A DNA stretch of 64,000 nt, from NCBI GenBank assembly GCA_963975155.1, contig CAXBFG010000004.1, positions 248,001 to 312,000 on the forward strand. Direction: 5' to 3'. The DNA is from UBA5109 sp963975155 (GTDB lineage Bacteria; Pseudomonadota; Gammaproteobacteria; Pseudomonadales; Pseudohongiellaceae). A model generated the notes under the pieces. The model was not told the DNA's origin. It saw only the letters and a list, made by a program, of their open reading frames with translations, and searched no databases. Below, one piece after another: positions 43,834 to 53,865 of this stretch; position 1 is the stretch's first letter; each line of letters starts with the position of its first letter. The translations under genes were made by a program, and so were the position numbers.

Positions 43834-46454
43834 AGATGAAAACTTTACCTGTTAAGTCCGTACTGGTTATTCTGGCTTGTGCCGCTTTGACTGCCAGTGG
43901 CTGGGCTATATTAAACAATCCTTATACTGCGCCTGATTGGCCGGAAAGTGTCAGTGGCCTGGCGTTTTCTCCATATCAAAAGAATCAGCATAATCTGGGA
44001 GGCCCCCAGCCCAGCATGGATGAGATCAATGCTGATCTGACTTTGCTTGCCACGCAAACCCGGTCTATACGAATATATTCAAACGCCGATGCTTTTTTTT
44101 CCATTCCCCGACTTGCCTCAGCACATGATTTGAATGTCACGGTAGGTGCCTGGCTGGATACCGATGCCTACACCAATGACCAGGAAATAAGCAGGGCATT
44201 GCAACTTGCCGAACTGGACAATGTCACGCGGATCCTGATCGGCAATGAAGTGCTGCTGCGTAAAGAATTATCACTGGAGGCGTTATTACATCACCTCGAT
44301 CAGGTTAGAGCCCTAAGTGACAAACCGGTCAGTACGGCAGAGACATGGAATACCTGGATACAATATCCACAACTCGCAGATCATGTGGATTTTATAGCCG
44401 TGCATATCCTGCCTTACTGGGAAGGCGTAAATATCAATCAGGCGCTTGAATTCACCAGAGCCAGAGTCAATCAACTGCAGGCTCTTTTCCCTGACAAGGC
44501 CCTGCTGATAGCTGAAGTAGGCTGGCCCAGTGAAGGCCGAACCAGATCAGGCGCAGTGCCCTCCGGAGCTAATCAGGCGCTGTTCCTGAGACAGTTTCTC
44601 GAACTTGCCAGGCAGGAAAATTATGACTACTTCCTGATGGAGGCATTCGACCAGCCCTGGAAACAGAGAGACGAAGGTGCCGTGGGTGCTTATTGGGGCA
44701 TCTATGATGTCGAACGTCAGGCCAAATTTCCCTTTACGGGCCCCATACCGCTTATCCCGGCATGGCAGACACTGGTGACGATTGCAAGCGCCCTCAGTGT
44801 GTTTATTTTAAGTTTATTTTATTTGAGCAGTCACACGCTCACAACACGGGGTAAAACTTTGCTTGCTTCAATTGTGTACGGCTTGATGACACTGGTTGCC
44901 TGGTTGATTTATGACTACGCCACCATGTACATGAGTCTATCAGGCATTTTCACCGGCTGTGTGTTACTGCTACTCATGCTGATGATGGTTACACTGATGT
45001 TGTCAGAAACTCATGAATGGATTGAGGCCCATTGGGTCAGTCAGCATCGCAGATTACTTAAGTTGCCAATGCAGCATTCAGACTATCAGCCCATGATTTC
45101 AATTCATGTCCCTGCTTACAATGAGCCTCCGGAGATGCTGATTCAAACGCTGAACGCCCTGGCCAAACTCGACTATGATTGCTATGAAGTCCTTGTTATC
45201 GATAACAATACCAAGGATGCAAAGGTTTGGCAGCCGGTGGCACTGCATTGTGAAAAACTGGGTAACAAATTCCGGTTTTTTCATGTCGACCCGCTCAGTG
45301 GCTTCAAGGCTGGTGCACTCAATTTTGCATTAAAGCAGACCACGCCCGGAGCAGAGATCGTCGCGGTTATTGATAGTGATTATATTGTAGAGCCCGGTTG
45401 GTTAGCCGAGTTAATGCCTGCCTTTACAGAGGCAAATATTGCCATCGTGCAGGCCCCGCAGGCTTATCGGGATGCAGATGAGAACCTCTTCAAGACTATG
45501 TGTAATGTGGAATATCAAGGTTTTTTTGAAATCGGCATGGTTACCCGCAATGAGCGCAATGCCATTATACAACACGGCACCATGACCCTGATTCGTCGTG
45601 AGGTACTGGACCAGGTTGGCGGATGGGCCGAATGGAGTATCACAGAGGATGCAGAACTGGGCCTGAGGATTTTTGAACAGGGCTATGATGCCGCTTATAC
45701 CTCTCAAAGTTTTGGCCGAGGACTGATACCGGACACTTTCAAGGATTATAAAAAGCAACGCCATCGCTGGGCCTATGGTGCCATGCAAATACTTAAGAGG
45801 CATTCGAAACAGTTGCTCAACACAAATGCAAGCCAGCTCACGCTGGGGCAACGTTATCACTTTATCAGTGGCTGGTTGCCCTGGATGGCTCAAAGTGCCA
45901 GTCTTGTCTTCAGCATACTGGCACTTTTTTGGAGTGCCGCCATGTTAATCAGCCCGGAAAACTTCGAAGCTCCACACTTGGCATTTTCCATATTTCCGAT
46001 TCTGTTCTTTTGTTTCAATCTTTTGAAACAGTGCCACTTATATTTATTCAGGCTCAAACTGAATTTCTTCAAGACCCTGGGCGCCAGCATTGCCGCCCTA
46101 TCGCTCTCTTATACCATTGGTAAAGCGATGCTTGCGGGTCTGTTTACCAGTAAACAACCTTTTGTTCGTACTCCTAAAAAAGCCAAACAACATATATTAT
46201 CGATTGCGACAGCTTCATCCTTTGAAGAAATACTCTTGTTCCTGATGTTTGTCTCGGCCATCTTTTTGCTGTGTACCTCGGCACACCCGTCCTCCCCTGA
46301 TTTTAGTCTGTGGATTGTCTTGCTCGGTATTCAATGCATCCCTTATGCAGCAGCATTACTCATGTCACTGATCAGCGCTCGCTTAATGACAAGCTCCATA
46401 GCCGGTATCGGCAAAGCACCAAAGGCTGCTTTTGAAGCGAACACCAATAAGTAA
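43830..46454 (+). CDS. Bifunctional GH17 / GT2 membrane beta-glucan synthase (NdvB-like)
   Basis: This 874-residue fusion has an N-terminal signal anchor and a GH17 domain (about 38-305). The acid/base Glu140 is in IGNEVLL, and the nucleophile Glu229 in IAEVGWPSEG. Four membrane segments follow, then a GT2 processive glucosyltransferase (about 420-650) with DSDYIVEPGW, ITEDAELG and QRHRW (the QxxRW mark of polymerising enzymes). Further membrane segments close the protein. Length and order match Pseudomonas NdvB (about 860 residues), which makes cyclic beta-1,3-glucans substituted with glycerol phosphate. It is coupled (ATGA) to the sulfatase-fold transferase upstream. Such glucans act in osmoadaptation and in binding of aminoglycosides by biofilms. 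Confidence 0.9.
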   Translation: MKMKTLPVKSVLVILACAALTASGWAILNNPYTAPDWPESVSGLAFSPYQKNQHNLGGPQPSMDEINADLTLLATQTRSIRIYSNADAFFSIPRLASAHDLNVTVGAWLDTDAYTNDQEISRALQLAELDNVTRILIGNEVLLRKELSLEALLHHLDQVRALSDKPVSTAETWNTWIQYPQLADHVDFIAVHILPYWEGVNINQALEFTRARVNQLQALFPDKALLIAEVGWPSEGRTRSGAVPSGANQALFLRQFLELARQENYDYFLMEAFDQPWKQRDEGAVGAYWGIYDVERQAKFPFTGPIPLIPAWQTLVTIASALSVFILSLFYLSSHTLTTRGKTLLASIVYGLMTLVAWLIYDYATMYMSLSGIFTGCVLLLLMLMMVTLMLSETHEWIEAHWVSQHRRLLKLPMQHSDYQPMISIHVPAYNEPPEMLIQTLNALAKLDYDCYEVLVIDNNTKDAKVWQPVALHCEKLGNKFRFFHVDPLSGFKAGALNFALKQTTPGAEIVAVIDSDYIVEPGWLAELMPAFTEANIAIVQAPQAYRDADENLFKTMCNVEYQGFFEIGMVTRNERNAIIQHGTMTLIRREVLDQVGGWAEWSITEDAELGLRIFEQGYDAAYTSQSFGRGLIPDTFKDYKKQRHRWAYGAMQILKRHSKQLLNTNASQLTLGQRYHFISGWLPWMAQSASLVFSILALFWSAAMLISPENFEAPHLAFSIFPILFFCFNLLKQCHLYLFRLKLNFFKTLGASIAALSLSYTIGKAMLAGLFTSKQPFVRTPKKAKQHILSIATASSFEEILLFLMFVSAIFLLCTSAHPSSPDFSLWIVLLGIQCIPYAAALLMSLISARLMTSSIAGIGKAPKAAFEANTNK

Positions 46455-46536
46455 GGCGCTAAAGATTTCCAAAGTCTAACAAGCTTTAATAATAAGAATG
46501 AGAAAGGCTATTTTTATTTAAATTACAGCAGATCGG

Positions 46537-47721
46537 CTAGTGTACTGATTCAAGCCAGCTTTGAAATTTTTCTACATCCATGGCTTTGCCAAAGTAATAT
46601 CCTTGTCCTATGGCACAACCGTTTGCTATCAGGAAATTCATATCTTCTATGCTTTCTATTCCTTCACCCACACAATCCAGACCCAGTTTATTAGCCATGC
46701 TGACACTTGATTCAATAACCGGCTGCATATGTTGTTGTGCATGAGCTCCTGTCACGAAAACCTTATCAATCTTTAGTTCCGTATAAGGTATACGGGATAG
46801 CATCTCCAGAGAGGAATGCCCGGTTCCAAAATCATCAATCGATAAGCCAAAACCCATAAGCCGCAGACGTGATAAGGTTTCCAGCGTAGGGGCAATATCT
46901 GTCATGGCAACTGTTTCTGTGATTTCCACTACCAGTAGTTCTGGCGCCAGGTCATATTCAGACATCAAGTTAAGAATCTTTTTTGGCAGATCAGTATCTG
47001 TGATACTGGTCTGGGAAAAATTAACACTTATAGAAATATCCAGATCAGCATCTCTCCAGAGCTTTAACTGTGCAACTGACTGTTCGAGTATTGTCCAGGT
47101 TAACTGATCCATAAGACCAAATTTTTCGACCAGATAAATAAATACATCCGGGTTCAATAAACCTCGTTGCGGATGTACCCATCTTGCTAATGCTTCTACC
47201 CCACAGAGTTTTTGACCCTTTAAGATAATTTTGGGTTGGAAGAAGGGCACAAACTGGTTTTCGTGCAAGGCTTTCGAAATTTCATCTATGTTTATGGGTG
47301 TTTGTGGCTTGCTTGCTGTAATTTGACTCTTTTCTAGCTGCAGTTCGAGGATTTTACTTAACTCAGGCAGTTTTAAAGGTTTTTCAATAGCACCGACAAC
47401 GGTTAGACCATATTCCCGGGCCATTGCGTTAACACTTCGTAAAATGCTGGATTGTTTACCGCTTACAATCAGCACGGAAATTTTTATGGTTCTCTCTGAC
47501 AATGTTCTGAGAAATTCCATGCCATCTACTTCCGGCATATCCAAATCTGTAATGATCAGATCTACACCATCAGATAGCCTGTCAATCATTTGTGTCGCAA
47601 GTTTGGCAGATTTGGCTTCATAAATTTGCTTCACGCCAATCCGCATCAACATCTTCCCAATAAGATGACATTGATACTCATCATCATCAACTATCAGGAC
47701 TGTGAGTTCTGTAAAATCCAT
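46537..47721 (-). CDS. REC-EAL response regulator, c-di-GMP phosphodiesterase (RocR-like)
   Basis: This 394-residue protein from the ATG at 47719-47721 has GGA upstream; a TTG at 47760 is unlikely. A receiver domain spans about 5-125, with acidic pocket VDDDE and phosphorylatable Asp in ITDLDMP. An EAL domain (about 140-390) keeps every catalytic mark I can check: VEALARW, SVNFS, EITE, DDFGTG, LKIDK, GEGIE and GQGYYF. It should therefore hydrolyse c-di-GMP. The length and architecture match RocR of Pseudomonas and resemble VieA. Two hybrid kinases lie upstream on the same strand and are the likely phosphate donors. It is convergent with the glucan synthase gene. Confidence 0.92.
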   Translation of the reverse strand: MDFTELTVLIVDDDEYQCHLIGKMLMRIGVKQIYEAKSAKLATQMIDRLSDGVDLIITDLDMPEVDGMEFLRTLSERTIKISVLIVSGKQSSILRSVNAMAREYGLTVVGAIEKPLKLPELSKILELQLEKSQITASKPQTPINIDEISKALHENQFVPFFQPKIILKGQKLCGVEALARWVHPQRGLLNPDVFIYLVEKFGLMDQLTWTILEQSVAQLKLWRDADLDISISVNFSQTSITDTDLPKKILNLMSEYDLAPELLVVEITETVAMTDIAPTLETLSRLRLMGFGLSIDDFGTGHSSLEMLSRIPYTELKIDKVFVTGAHAQQHMQPVIESSVSMANKLGLDCVGEGIESIEDMNFLIANGCAIGQGYYFGKAMDVEKFQSWLESVH

Positions 47722-47856
47722 TTTCGTTTCCAGAGTGCTGCAGTAAAAACTTTCTTCCAAAGTTTCTAAATATGACTAAATTTATATGGTTGAATTTGGC
47801 GACTTAAATTAATGATTATTTTGCTTAAAACTATCCGAATCACACTGACAATTCCA

Positions 47857-50025
47857 TCAACCTAGTTGCTTAATATATTCCTCAAGGTGATTTAATTCCA
47901 GTGGCAAAAGACGCATTGAAGCTGAAAAAAAGTCGAAATTTCCTGATTTGGAAGCTGCCTCAATTGTTTTGCAATGCATAAGCATTTTTTCTGCAGACAC
48001 CGATTCTGATGCTACTTTCAGACCTTGTACCAAAAGCAATATCTGTTCAGTATTTTTATCTTTCAGCAGACTCAGCATCAATTCTACATCAGGCCTTTTT
48101 TCCTGCAAAAAGGAGCCTAGCAATTTGATGCCAAATTCACGATCGCCTCCGGTAATCTCATTAAGTTTTTCCCAGTTAACTGAAGGAGTCTTTTTATCTG
48201 AAATCTCTAGAGGACCCTGTTTTAATATGAGTTGTTTTGAAAGACAATCCTTTAACATTTCCATACTGACCGGTTTAATCAGAACTGCATCCATCCCTGC
48301 ATTACTGCATTTTAGCTGGGAGGCTTCACCAACATCTGCCGTATAAGCAATTATTTGTGTATAGGGAGTTTTGGGGTTTTCATTTTCATACTCTCTAATC
48401 CTTTGCGCTAACTCATAACCATCCATTATAGGCATATGGCAATCTGTTAAAATTAAAGCAAATTTTTTGGTTCTCCAGATATCAAAAGCTATCGCGCCAT
48501 TACTGGCCTCTTCAACTTGATAGCCGAGCATCTTTAGTTGACGTTTAAGCACCATGCAATTAATCGCATTATCATCAACTATCAGGATTTTATCGGATCT
48601 GGCCCTTGTCATCTTCGGCGCATCAACGGCTTCTTCTGATGTTTCAATATTAATGTTTTGATCTGACGATTTAATGCCGCCCTTATGAAGTAGCAGTTCG
48701 GTTTCAATATATACTGAGGTCCCATGTCCGGCTTTACTTTCGAGCCTTAAATCTCCTCCTAAAATTCTGGCTAGTCGTCTGGAGATAACCAGTCCCAGTC
48801 CTGAACCACCATAGTAGCGATTCGTGCTTTTTTCTCCCTGTACAAATGGCTCAAACAAAGTTTTCTGTAGTACTGGACTAATACCAATCCCTGTATCAAC
48901 AACTTCGATAAGTATTATGACGCTGTTTTCTTTTATATATTGAAGGCTTACTTTTACATCAATAGAACCTTGTTGAGTAAATTTTAAGGCATTACTTATT
49001 ACATTGAGTACGATTTGTTTAAGTTTGAATGCATCGCAATTCACCCATTCAGGGACATTATTATCAATATGCAGACTTAACTTCAGATGCTTCGCACGTG
49101 CTTCATCTGCAAAATTTTCAACAACTGCAGCAAGGGCCTCATGCAATGAAGCAATTTCCAAATTAACTTCCATCAAGCCCGTTTCGATTTGAGAAAAGCT
49201 TAAAACGTCATCCAGAATACTGGTAAGATTTTCTGTGGAATCATTGATGACCTTTATAACGCCCTGACGTTCGCTTTCACCCAGTTCCAGTGGATTTTCC
49301 AGTAATTCGGCCATTCCCCTAATTGCATTTAAAGGAGTCCTAATTTCATGAGACATATTCGCCAGAAATACATTTTTAGCGGTAATTCCAGCCTCAGCCT
49401 GCTCTCGCATCGCAAACATTTTCATAAATGTTTTCTCCCCATTTCTTGCCGCTGCTGTCAGATAAATAAGGTAACACAATGCTAATACAGCCATCGCCAA
49501 CTGGACCTCTCCACCTTCAAAAAACAAACGTATAATTAATGGGCTCAGGGCCGAAAATGTGAACATATAGACGGATAATTTATCCGCAGAAAGACTGACC
49601 AGGGCTCCACCTGTGATGCCAGCAATTGCAAAGGGTAGAAAAAACTGATATTGAATATCGCCAGGAAACATAAAGATAGATACTGAACCCCAGGCTAAAC
49701 CCGTTACAAGAGCCCCAAGGCGAACCCAGTTTATTGAACGGGACAAAGGCAAATCCCTCCAGGAGTATTGAATCATCAAATAGATAGTTAAACGAAAAAT
49801 TTGAGCTGCAAGTAAAAAAAGACTCCATGTAATCAATATTCCTGGAGAAATAACTCCCCACAATAACCAATCACAAATTAAGCCAACTACTAAATTTCCT
49901 ATTATGCCTGGTGGGAGCCCAACACTTAAAGCGCGCACGCGCTCTCTTTCAAGACTTGGGTTTTTATTTGCTGACGAAGCAGGCGAGCCAATACTGCTGG
50001 CCTGCTGATTATTTATTCTGTCCAT
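47857..50025 (-). CDS. Hybrid histidine kinase with receiver and histidine-less Hpt domain
   Basis: This is 722 residues from the ATG at 50023-50025 (a GTG at 50037 is the alternative; neither has a strong ribosome site). About six membrane segments (40-195) precede HisKA with FLANMSHEIRTPLNA (His near 225) and HATPase blocks (GIGISP, GSGLGLVISRRLA). A receiver domain (about 485-605) has TDCHMPIMDG, and a C-terminal Hpt-like domain (about 620-722) is closely like that of the next kinase. In this Hpt the expected His is Gln (LVQGLKVAS; codon 48025-48027), so it cannot take phosphate there. The kinase may pass phosphate through another protein's Hpt, or be purely regulatory. Confidence 0.88.
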   Translation of the reverse strand: MDRINNQQASSIGSPASSANKNPSLERERVRALSVGLPPGIIGNLVVGLICDWLLWGVISPGILITWSLFLLAAQIFRLTIYLMIQYSWRDLPLSRSINWVRLGALVTGLAWGSVSIFMFPGDIQYQFFLPFAIAGITGGALVSLSADKLSVYMFTFSALSPLIIRLFFEGGEVQLAMAVLALCYLIYLTAAARNGEKTFMKMFAMREQAEAGITAKNVFLANMSHEIRTPLNAIRGMAELLENPLELGESERQGVIKVINDSTENLTSILDDVLSFSQIETGLMEVNLEIASLHEALAAVVENFADEARAKHLKLSLHIDNNVPEWVNCDAFKLKQIVLNVISNALKFTQQGSIDVKVSLQYIKENSVIILIEVVDTGIGISPVLQKTLFEPFVQGEKSTNRYYGGSGLGLVISRRLARILGGDLRLESKAGHGTSVYIETELLLHKGGIKSSDQNINIETSEEAVDAPKMTRARSDKILIVDDNAINCMVLKRQLKMLGYQVEEASNGAIAFDIWRTKKFALILTDCHMPIMDGYELAQRIREYENENPKTPYTQIIAYTADVGEASQLKCSNAGMDAVLIKPVSMEMLKDCLSKQLILKQGPLEISDKKTPSVNWEKLNEITGGDREFGIKLLGSFLQEKRPDVELMLSLLKDKNTEQILLLVQGLKVASESVSAEKMLMHCKTIEAASKSGNFDFFSASMRLLPLELNHLEEYIKQLG

Positions 50026-50081
50026 GAAAATTGACACAAAAGCCAGGAATTATAGGTCGTACATGATTGAAAATTGGGCAT

Positions 50082-53000
50082 TTAGGAATCTTGCCAGCGC
50101 ATAGCTTTGTTTCTGTCATTGATGTATTTTTTTACACGACCAAACTGCTGAACAAGCTCCACCTCAAATCCTAGCAATTCACTATTCTCAGCATTCTTTG
50201 CTGCCGCCATCTCAATCTCTGCACATACCGCCGCCAAATCCTGTAATGCCGCAATTTTTGCGGCACCTTTCATTCGATGTGCTACATGTTCTATTTCTGA
50301 GCAATCCCCGGCCTTTAATAATGACTTGAGATAATGCATTTCTTCTTCCTTGTCGAGCAAAAACTCCTGTAAAATTTCATCATTAAAGGCTTCGTCTCCG
50401 CCAGTAATTTCATTTAAAACATCCCAGTCAACAGGGTCCGCCTCTGGGGGTACAGGAACCTCAATATTGCTCGATGCTTTATTCTCTTTATTCTCTTTAT
50501 TCTCTTTATTCTCTTTATTGTTTATATTTTCTTTATCGCCAGCTTGCTGTGCGTCTCCAGCAAAAAATAAGCTTATCGTCGTTGCCAGTTTCTGTAAATT
50601 TACCGGTTTGATGAGCACATCATCCATCCCGGCAAGGAGACATTTGGATCTTGAGTCTGACATGGCGTTAGCTGTATAGCCAAGAATCGGGAGTTTCTTT
50701 TTTATGCCATATTGCTTTTCAACCATCCTGATGTTTTTCACCATTTCATAGCCATCCATTTCCGGCATATGACAGTCGACAATGAGCATTGAATAATCAA
50801 ATTCCTTTAATTTCTCCAGGCCTTCCACACCATTACTGGCCTCATCTGAACTGTAGCCCAATAGTGCAAGCTGACCAATGAGTACTTGCCGATTAATATT
50901 ATTATCATCGACAATAAGTATCTTATGCTCCCCCTTACTTTTCAGTTCTTTATAATCCTTAGATATATCTTCCACAATTTTTTCCTTAGAGCTACCTGTA
51001 AATAAAGCTGAATCTGCTATTTCCAATTCTAGTTCTATTATTGCATTGGTTCCTATTCCCAAAGTACTTTTTAAGCTGATATTCCCCCCTAATAATTTAG
51101 CCAGACGTTGCGAAATCACCAAACCCAGTCCGGTACCACCATAGTCTCTATCAATATCAGAACTGGCCTGGCTAAAAGGCTGGAATAGTTTGTTTTCATC
51201 TTCCCCGCTGATGCCAATACCTGTATCTGCGACATCTATGCCTATATTGGCCCAACCATTTCCCTTGCTTATCAAAAAGGTATTAATGGTGATTCCACCG
51301 ATTTTAGTAAATTTAATAGCATTACCAAGGAGATTAAAAAGGATTTGTTTAAGCCTTAAGGGGTCGCAATACACAACTTCCGGAATTTGCTCATCAAAAC
51401 TGGAATTCAGATACAGCCCGTTTGCACTAGCACTACTTGCAAAGATGGATATAGCTGAACCGACGATGTCTTTTATAGACATGGGCTCCAAACGAATTTC
51501 AAGCATTCCTGCTTCAATTTTCGACAAATCCAGTATGTCATTAATAATTCCCGCCAGAGCATCAGCTGATTCCTTTGTAATACGCAATAATTTAGTTTTT
51601 TCATCAGCAGACACAGGATGCCCAAGCAGTTCTACAACACCGGAAATAGCATTTAAGGGGGTTCGAATTTCATGTGACATATTGGCTAAAAATGATGATT
51701 TTGCACGGTTAGCCATGTCGGCAGCCTGACGGGCATTCTCTAAATCCTCAAGCACCTGCTTGCTTTCTGTCACATCCTGTAATGCTCCAATTATGTTTAC
51801 CATGTTTCCATTATCGTCATAGAGGCGGCTATACTTAACCAAAACATCTCTTGTTGCACCCGTATCTATTCGAATGATGCGATATTCAATTTCAAATATT
51901 ACTAATTTTTCATCTGAATGAAGCGCTCTTGTGATTTCTGTACTAACCCTGTCTGCATCATCAGGATGACAAAATCGTTTCAAGTAAATTTCACCCTCCA
52001 TCTGATATCCGCCTTCTTTGGCAGCAGTAGTCCCTAACAAGCTATAAAAACGATCATTCCAGGTGAAGATGGCTGTATCTGGATTAAATTCCCAGGCTGC
52101 CAGATTAGTAGTATCCATCGCGCGTTCAAGAGACTGTTGACTGGAATATAACTCTGACTCAAATTTTTTGCGCTGGGTTATATCTGTTCTAATGGCCACA
52201 TATTGATCTGGCTTACCTTTTGAGTCCAGAAACGGCACAATGGTAGTAGCAACCCAGTAGAGCGTATCATCCTTCGCCCTATTACAAATCTCTCCTTTCC
52301 ATACCTTGCCACTGGTAATGGTATCCCATAGCCCGCTGATAAACTCTTTTGGATGATAACCCGAATTAATTATCCGGTGATCTTTACCGATTAATTCCTC
52401 TAAGGAATATTTCGATATTTCACAGAACTTTTCATTAACATAAGTTATCCTTCCACGCTTATCGGTAAACGCAACAAGCGAATGCTCATCCAAAGCCGTC
52501 CTTATATCCTGCAATTCAAGAAGTGTCTGCTGATTTTGTATGTTTTGTTCGGACAGGCTTTCTTCCATTCTGTTTAGATGGGATGCCAGCCATATCGCCA
52601 TTGCTATGATGCCAGCAATGCTCAAGGTACTAAACAGAGCGAGCGCGCTGCCTACACTTAAAATGCCATTATCTACCAGGTACTGGTTTAGCATGCTTTC
52701 TGATATAAGGAAGATACAGATCGGCAAAATCATCGGCCTTATATAACGTCCCCCCATAAGCTCACTGCTTAAAATGGCAACAAAACCAATTGTCGGTTTT
52801 CTCCACAGCATGATTGTTCCCATCAATAAAAACAAAATTGCAGTATGGATCGCCATAGAAGAATATAAAGCTTCATTATCCATCACAGGAACACCGAATA
52901 GATGTCCTAATAATTCAGCTAAACCGAGTAAAACAATTAAAACAGAAACGATTTGGGAAACTTTTATAAAGTCAGTGGAATTGACCTTTCCAAGCACTAT

Positions 53001-53399
53001 TGCCAAAGCCACTAATAAAAATCCGACAATAGTGATTGGCGACATACGACCAGGGAACTGAGCTCTTGGATCAGTAGTGAACAGTTCATCTAAAAAAAGA
53101 TCAAGCCCAAATAAGTATTCGATTCCGGTTAATAAGGGGATTAAAACCAAGGCAATAATGAAAACATTACTAACTGGTGTAGCGTATCGGAATGGTTCTT
53201 TTTGCTGCTCTATATATAATACTGAGGTCGCTATAACAAAACAAAGCGCTGTATTAAACTTCATACTTTCTAAATCTGGAATTACACTCAGTATCGCCTC
53301 AATATCGAAAAACCAGGCAATCATAACCAGCATTGGAACAAAAAAAATGATAATGATTAATTGTTTATGGAAACTGGGCAGGAAGTCTGAAAGTCTCAT
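50082..53399 (-). CDS. Unorthodox hybrid histidine kinase with PAS domains and active Hpt
   Basis: This 1105-residue kinase has eight predicted membrane segments (10-275), then two PAS/PAC domains (about 300-420 and 425-550). HisKA follows with FLANMSHEIRTPLNA (near 575), HATPase with GIGISGEDENK and GTGLGLVISQRLA, a receiver with VDCHMPEMDG (near 890), then a Lys/Glu/Asn repeat linker and an Hpt domain with the phosphorylatable His in VAHRMKGAA (codon 50277-50279). The arrangement matches RocS-type sensors. It probably senses a small molecule or membrane state through its N-terminal part and PAS domains and phosphorylates the REC-EAL protein. AAGGATAGGG precedes the ATG. Confidence 0.92.
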   Translation of the reverse strand: MRLSDFLPSFHKQLIIIIFFVPMLVMIAWFFDIEAILSVIPDLESMKFNTALCFVIATSVLYIEQQKEPFRYATPVSNVFIIALVLIPLLTGIEYLFGLDLFLDELFTTDPRAQFPGRMSPITIVGFLLVALAIVLGKVNSTDFIKVSQIVSVLIVLLGLAELLGHLFGVPVMDNEALYSSMAIHTAILFLLMGTIMLWRKPTIGFVAILSSELMGGRYIRPMILPICIFLISESMLNQYLVDNGILSVGSALALFSTLSIAGIIAMAIWLASHLNRMEESLSEQNIQNQQTLLELQDIRTALDEHSLVAFTDKRGRITYVNEKFCEISKYSLEELIGKDHRIINSGYHPKEFISGLWDTITSGKVWKGEICNRAKDDTLYWVATTIVPFLDSKGKPDQYVAIRTDITQRKKFESELYSSQQSLERAMDTTNLAAWEFNPDTAIFTWNDRFYSLLGTTAAKEGGYQMEGEIYLKRFCHPDDADRVSTEITRALHSDEKLVIFEIEYRIIRIDTGATRDVLVKYSRLYDDNGNMVNIIGALQDVTESKQVLEDLENARQAADMANRAKSSFLANMSHEIRTPLNAISGVVELLGHPVSADEKTKLLRITKESADALAGIINDILDLSKIEAGMLEIRLEPMSIKDIVGSAISIFASSASANGLYLNSSFDEQIPEVVYCDPLRLKQILFNLLGNAIKFTKIGGITINTFLISKGNGWANIGIDVADTGIGISGEDENKLFQPFSQASSDIDRDYGGTGLGLVISQRLAKLLGGNISLKSTLGIGTNAIIELELEIADSALFTGSSKEKIVEDISKDYKELKSKGEHKILIVDDNNINRQVLIGQLALLGYSSDEASNGVEGLEKLKEFDYSMLIVDCHMPEMDGYEMVKNIRMVEKQYGIKKKLPILGYTANAMSDSRSKCLLAGMDDVLIKPVNLQKLATTISLFFAGDAQQAGDKENINNKENKENKENKENKASSNIEVPVPPEADPVDWDVLNEITGGDEAFNDEILQEFLLDKEEEMHYLKSLLKAGDCSEIEHVAHRMKGAAKIAALQDLAAVCAEIEMAAAKNAENSELLGFEVELVQQFGRVKKYINDRNKAMRWQDS
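50481..50516. repeat. 9-bp tandem repeat, 4 perfect copies, inside the kinase gene
   Basis: ATTCTCTTT repeats four times without mismatch and encodes the peptide KENKENKENKEN on the minus strand. It sits in the flexible linker between receiver and Hpt domains, and a unit gained or lost keeps the frame. Confidence 0.95.
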
Positions 53400-53865
53400 T
53401 AATTCCCTATCCTTCAGCAGCTAACACAGTAGCCAATACTTAGATATGCATCTCGGATAACGTCTCAATAAGCAACAAAAAATCGAAACATTATTGTTTC
53501 AAATAACAGCATACAGAAATATATTTTAAGATTCTATCTAAATGAGCACGCTGGAAATTCAGGTATTTCAGGCTTATTACTGTAGACTAAGCACTCAAAA
53601 GAATATTTAAGGATAAAAGCGCTTGATGTTGCCGGATGAATTTTCTGGATAGAATTTCCAATTGGAAGCAGGCATTAGCTAAACATTGAAACAAAAAAAA
53701 CACACTTTATATTCTAGTGTTAAATTTCCAAATTCCAAATAAAGTCTATTTTACCCACTCCGTTTTATTGAATGAAATTTCAAAAATGAGAATGCCTGCT
53801 TACCCAAAGATACGACCTAATTTTGCTACTTAGCTTCGTTCAACTAGTAATTTGCAAGGCAAATA
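53400..53865. other. Intergenic region, AT-rich
   Basis: These 466 bp upstream of the PAS-containing kinase gene are AT-rich with no supported coding region. A perfect 12-bp palindrome TTCCAATTGGAA lies at 53656-53667. The left part must hold the kinase promoter and the right part the 3' end of the secreted-protein transcript. Confidence 0.5.

Noticed and set aside
45411..45893. 160-residue frame antisense to the GT2 domain
   Set aside because: It covers the conserved glycosyltransferase motifs, which are the real signal.
51190..51729. 179-residue frame antisense to the histidine kinase core
   Set aside because: Reverse-strand shadow of HisKA/HATPase sequence.
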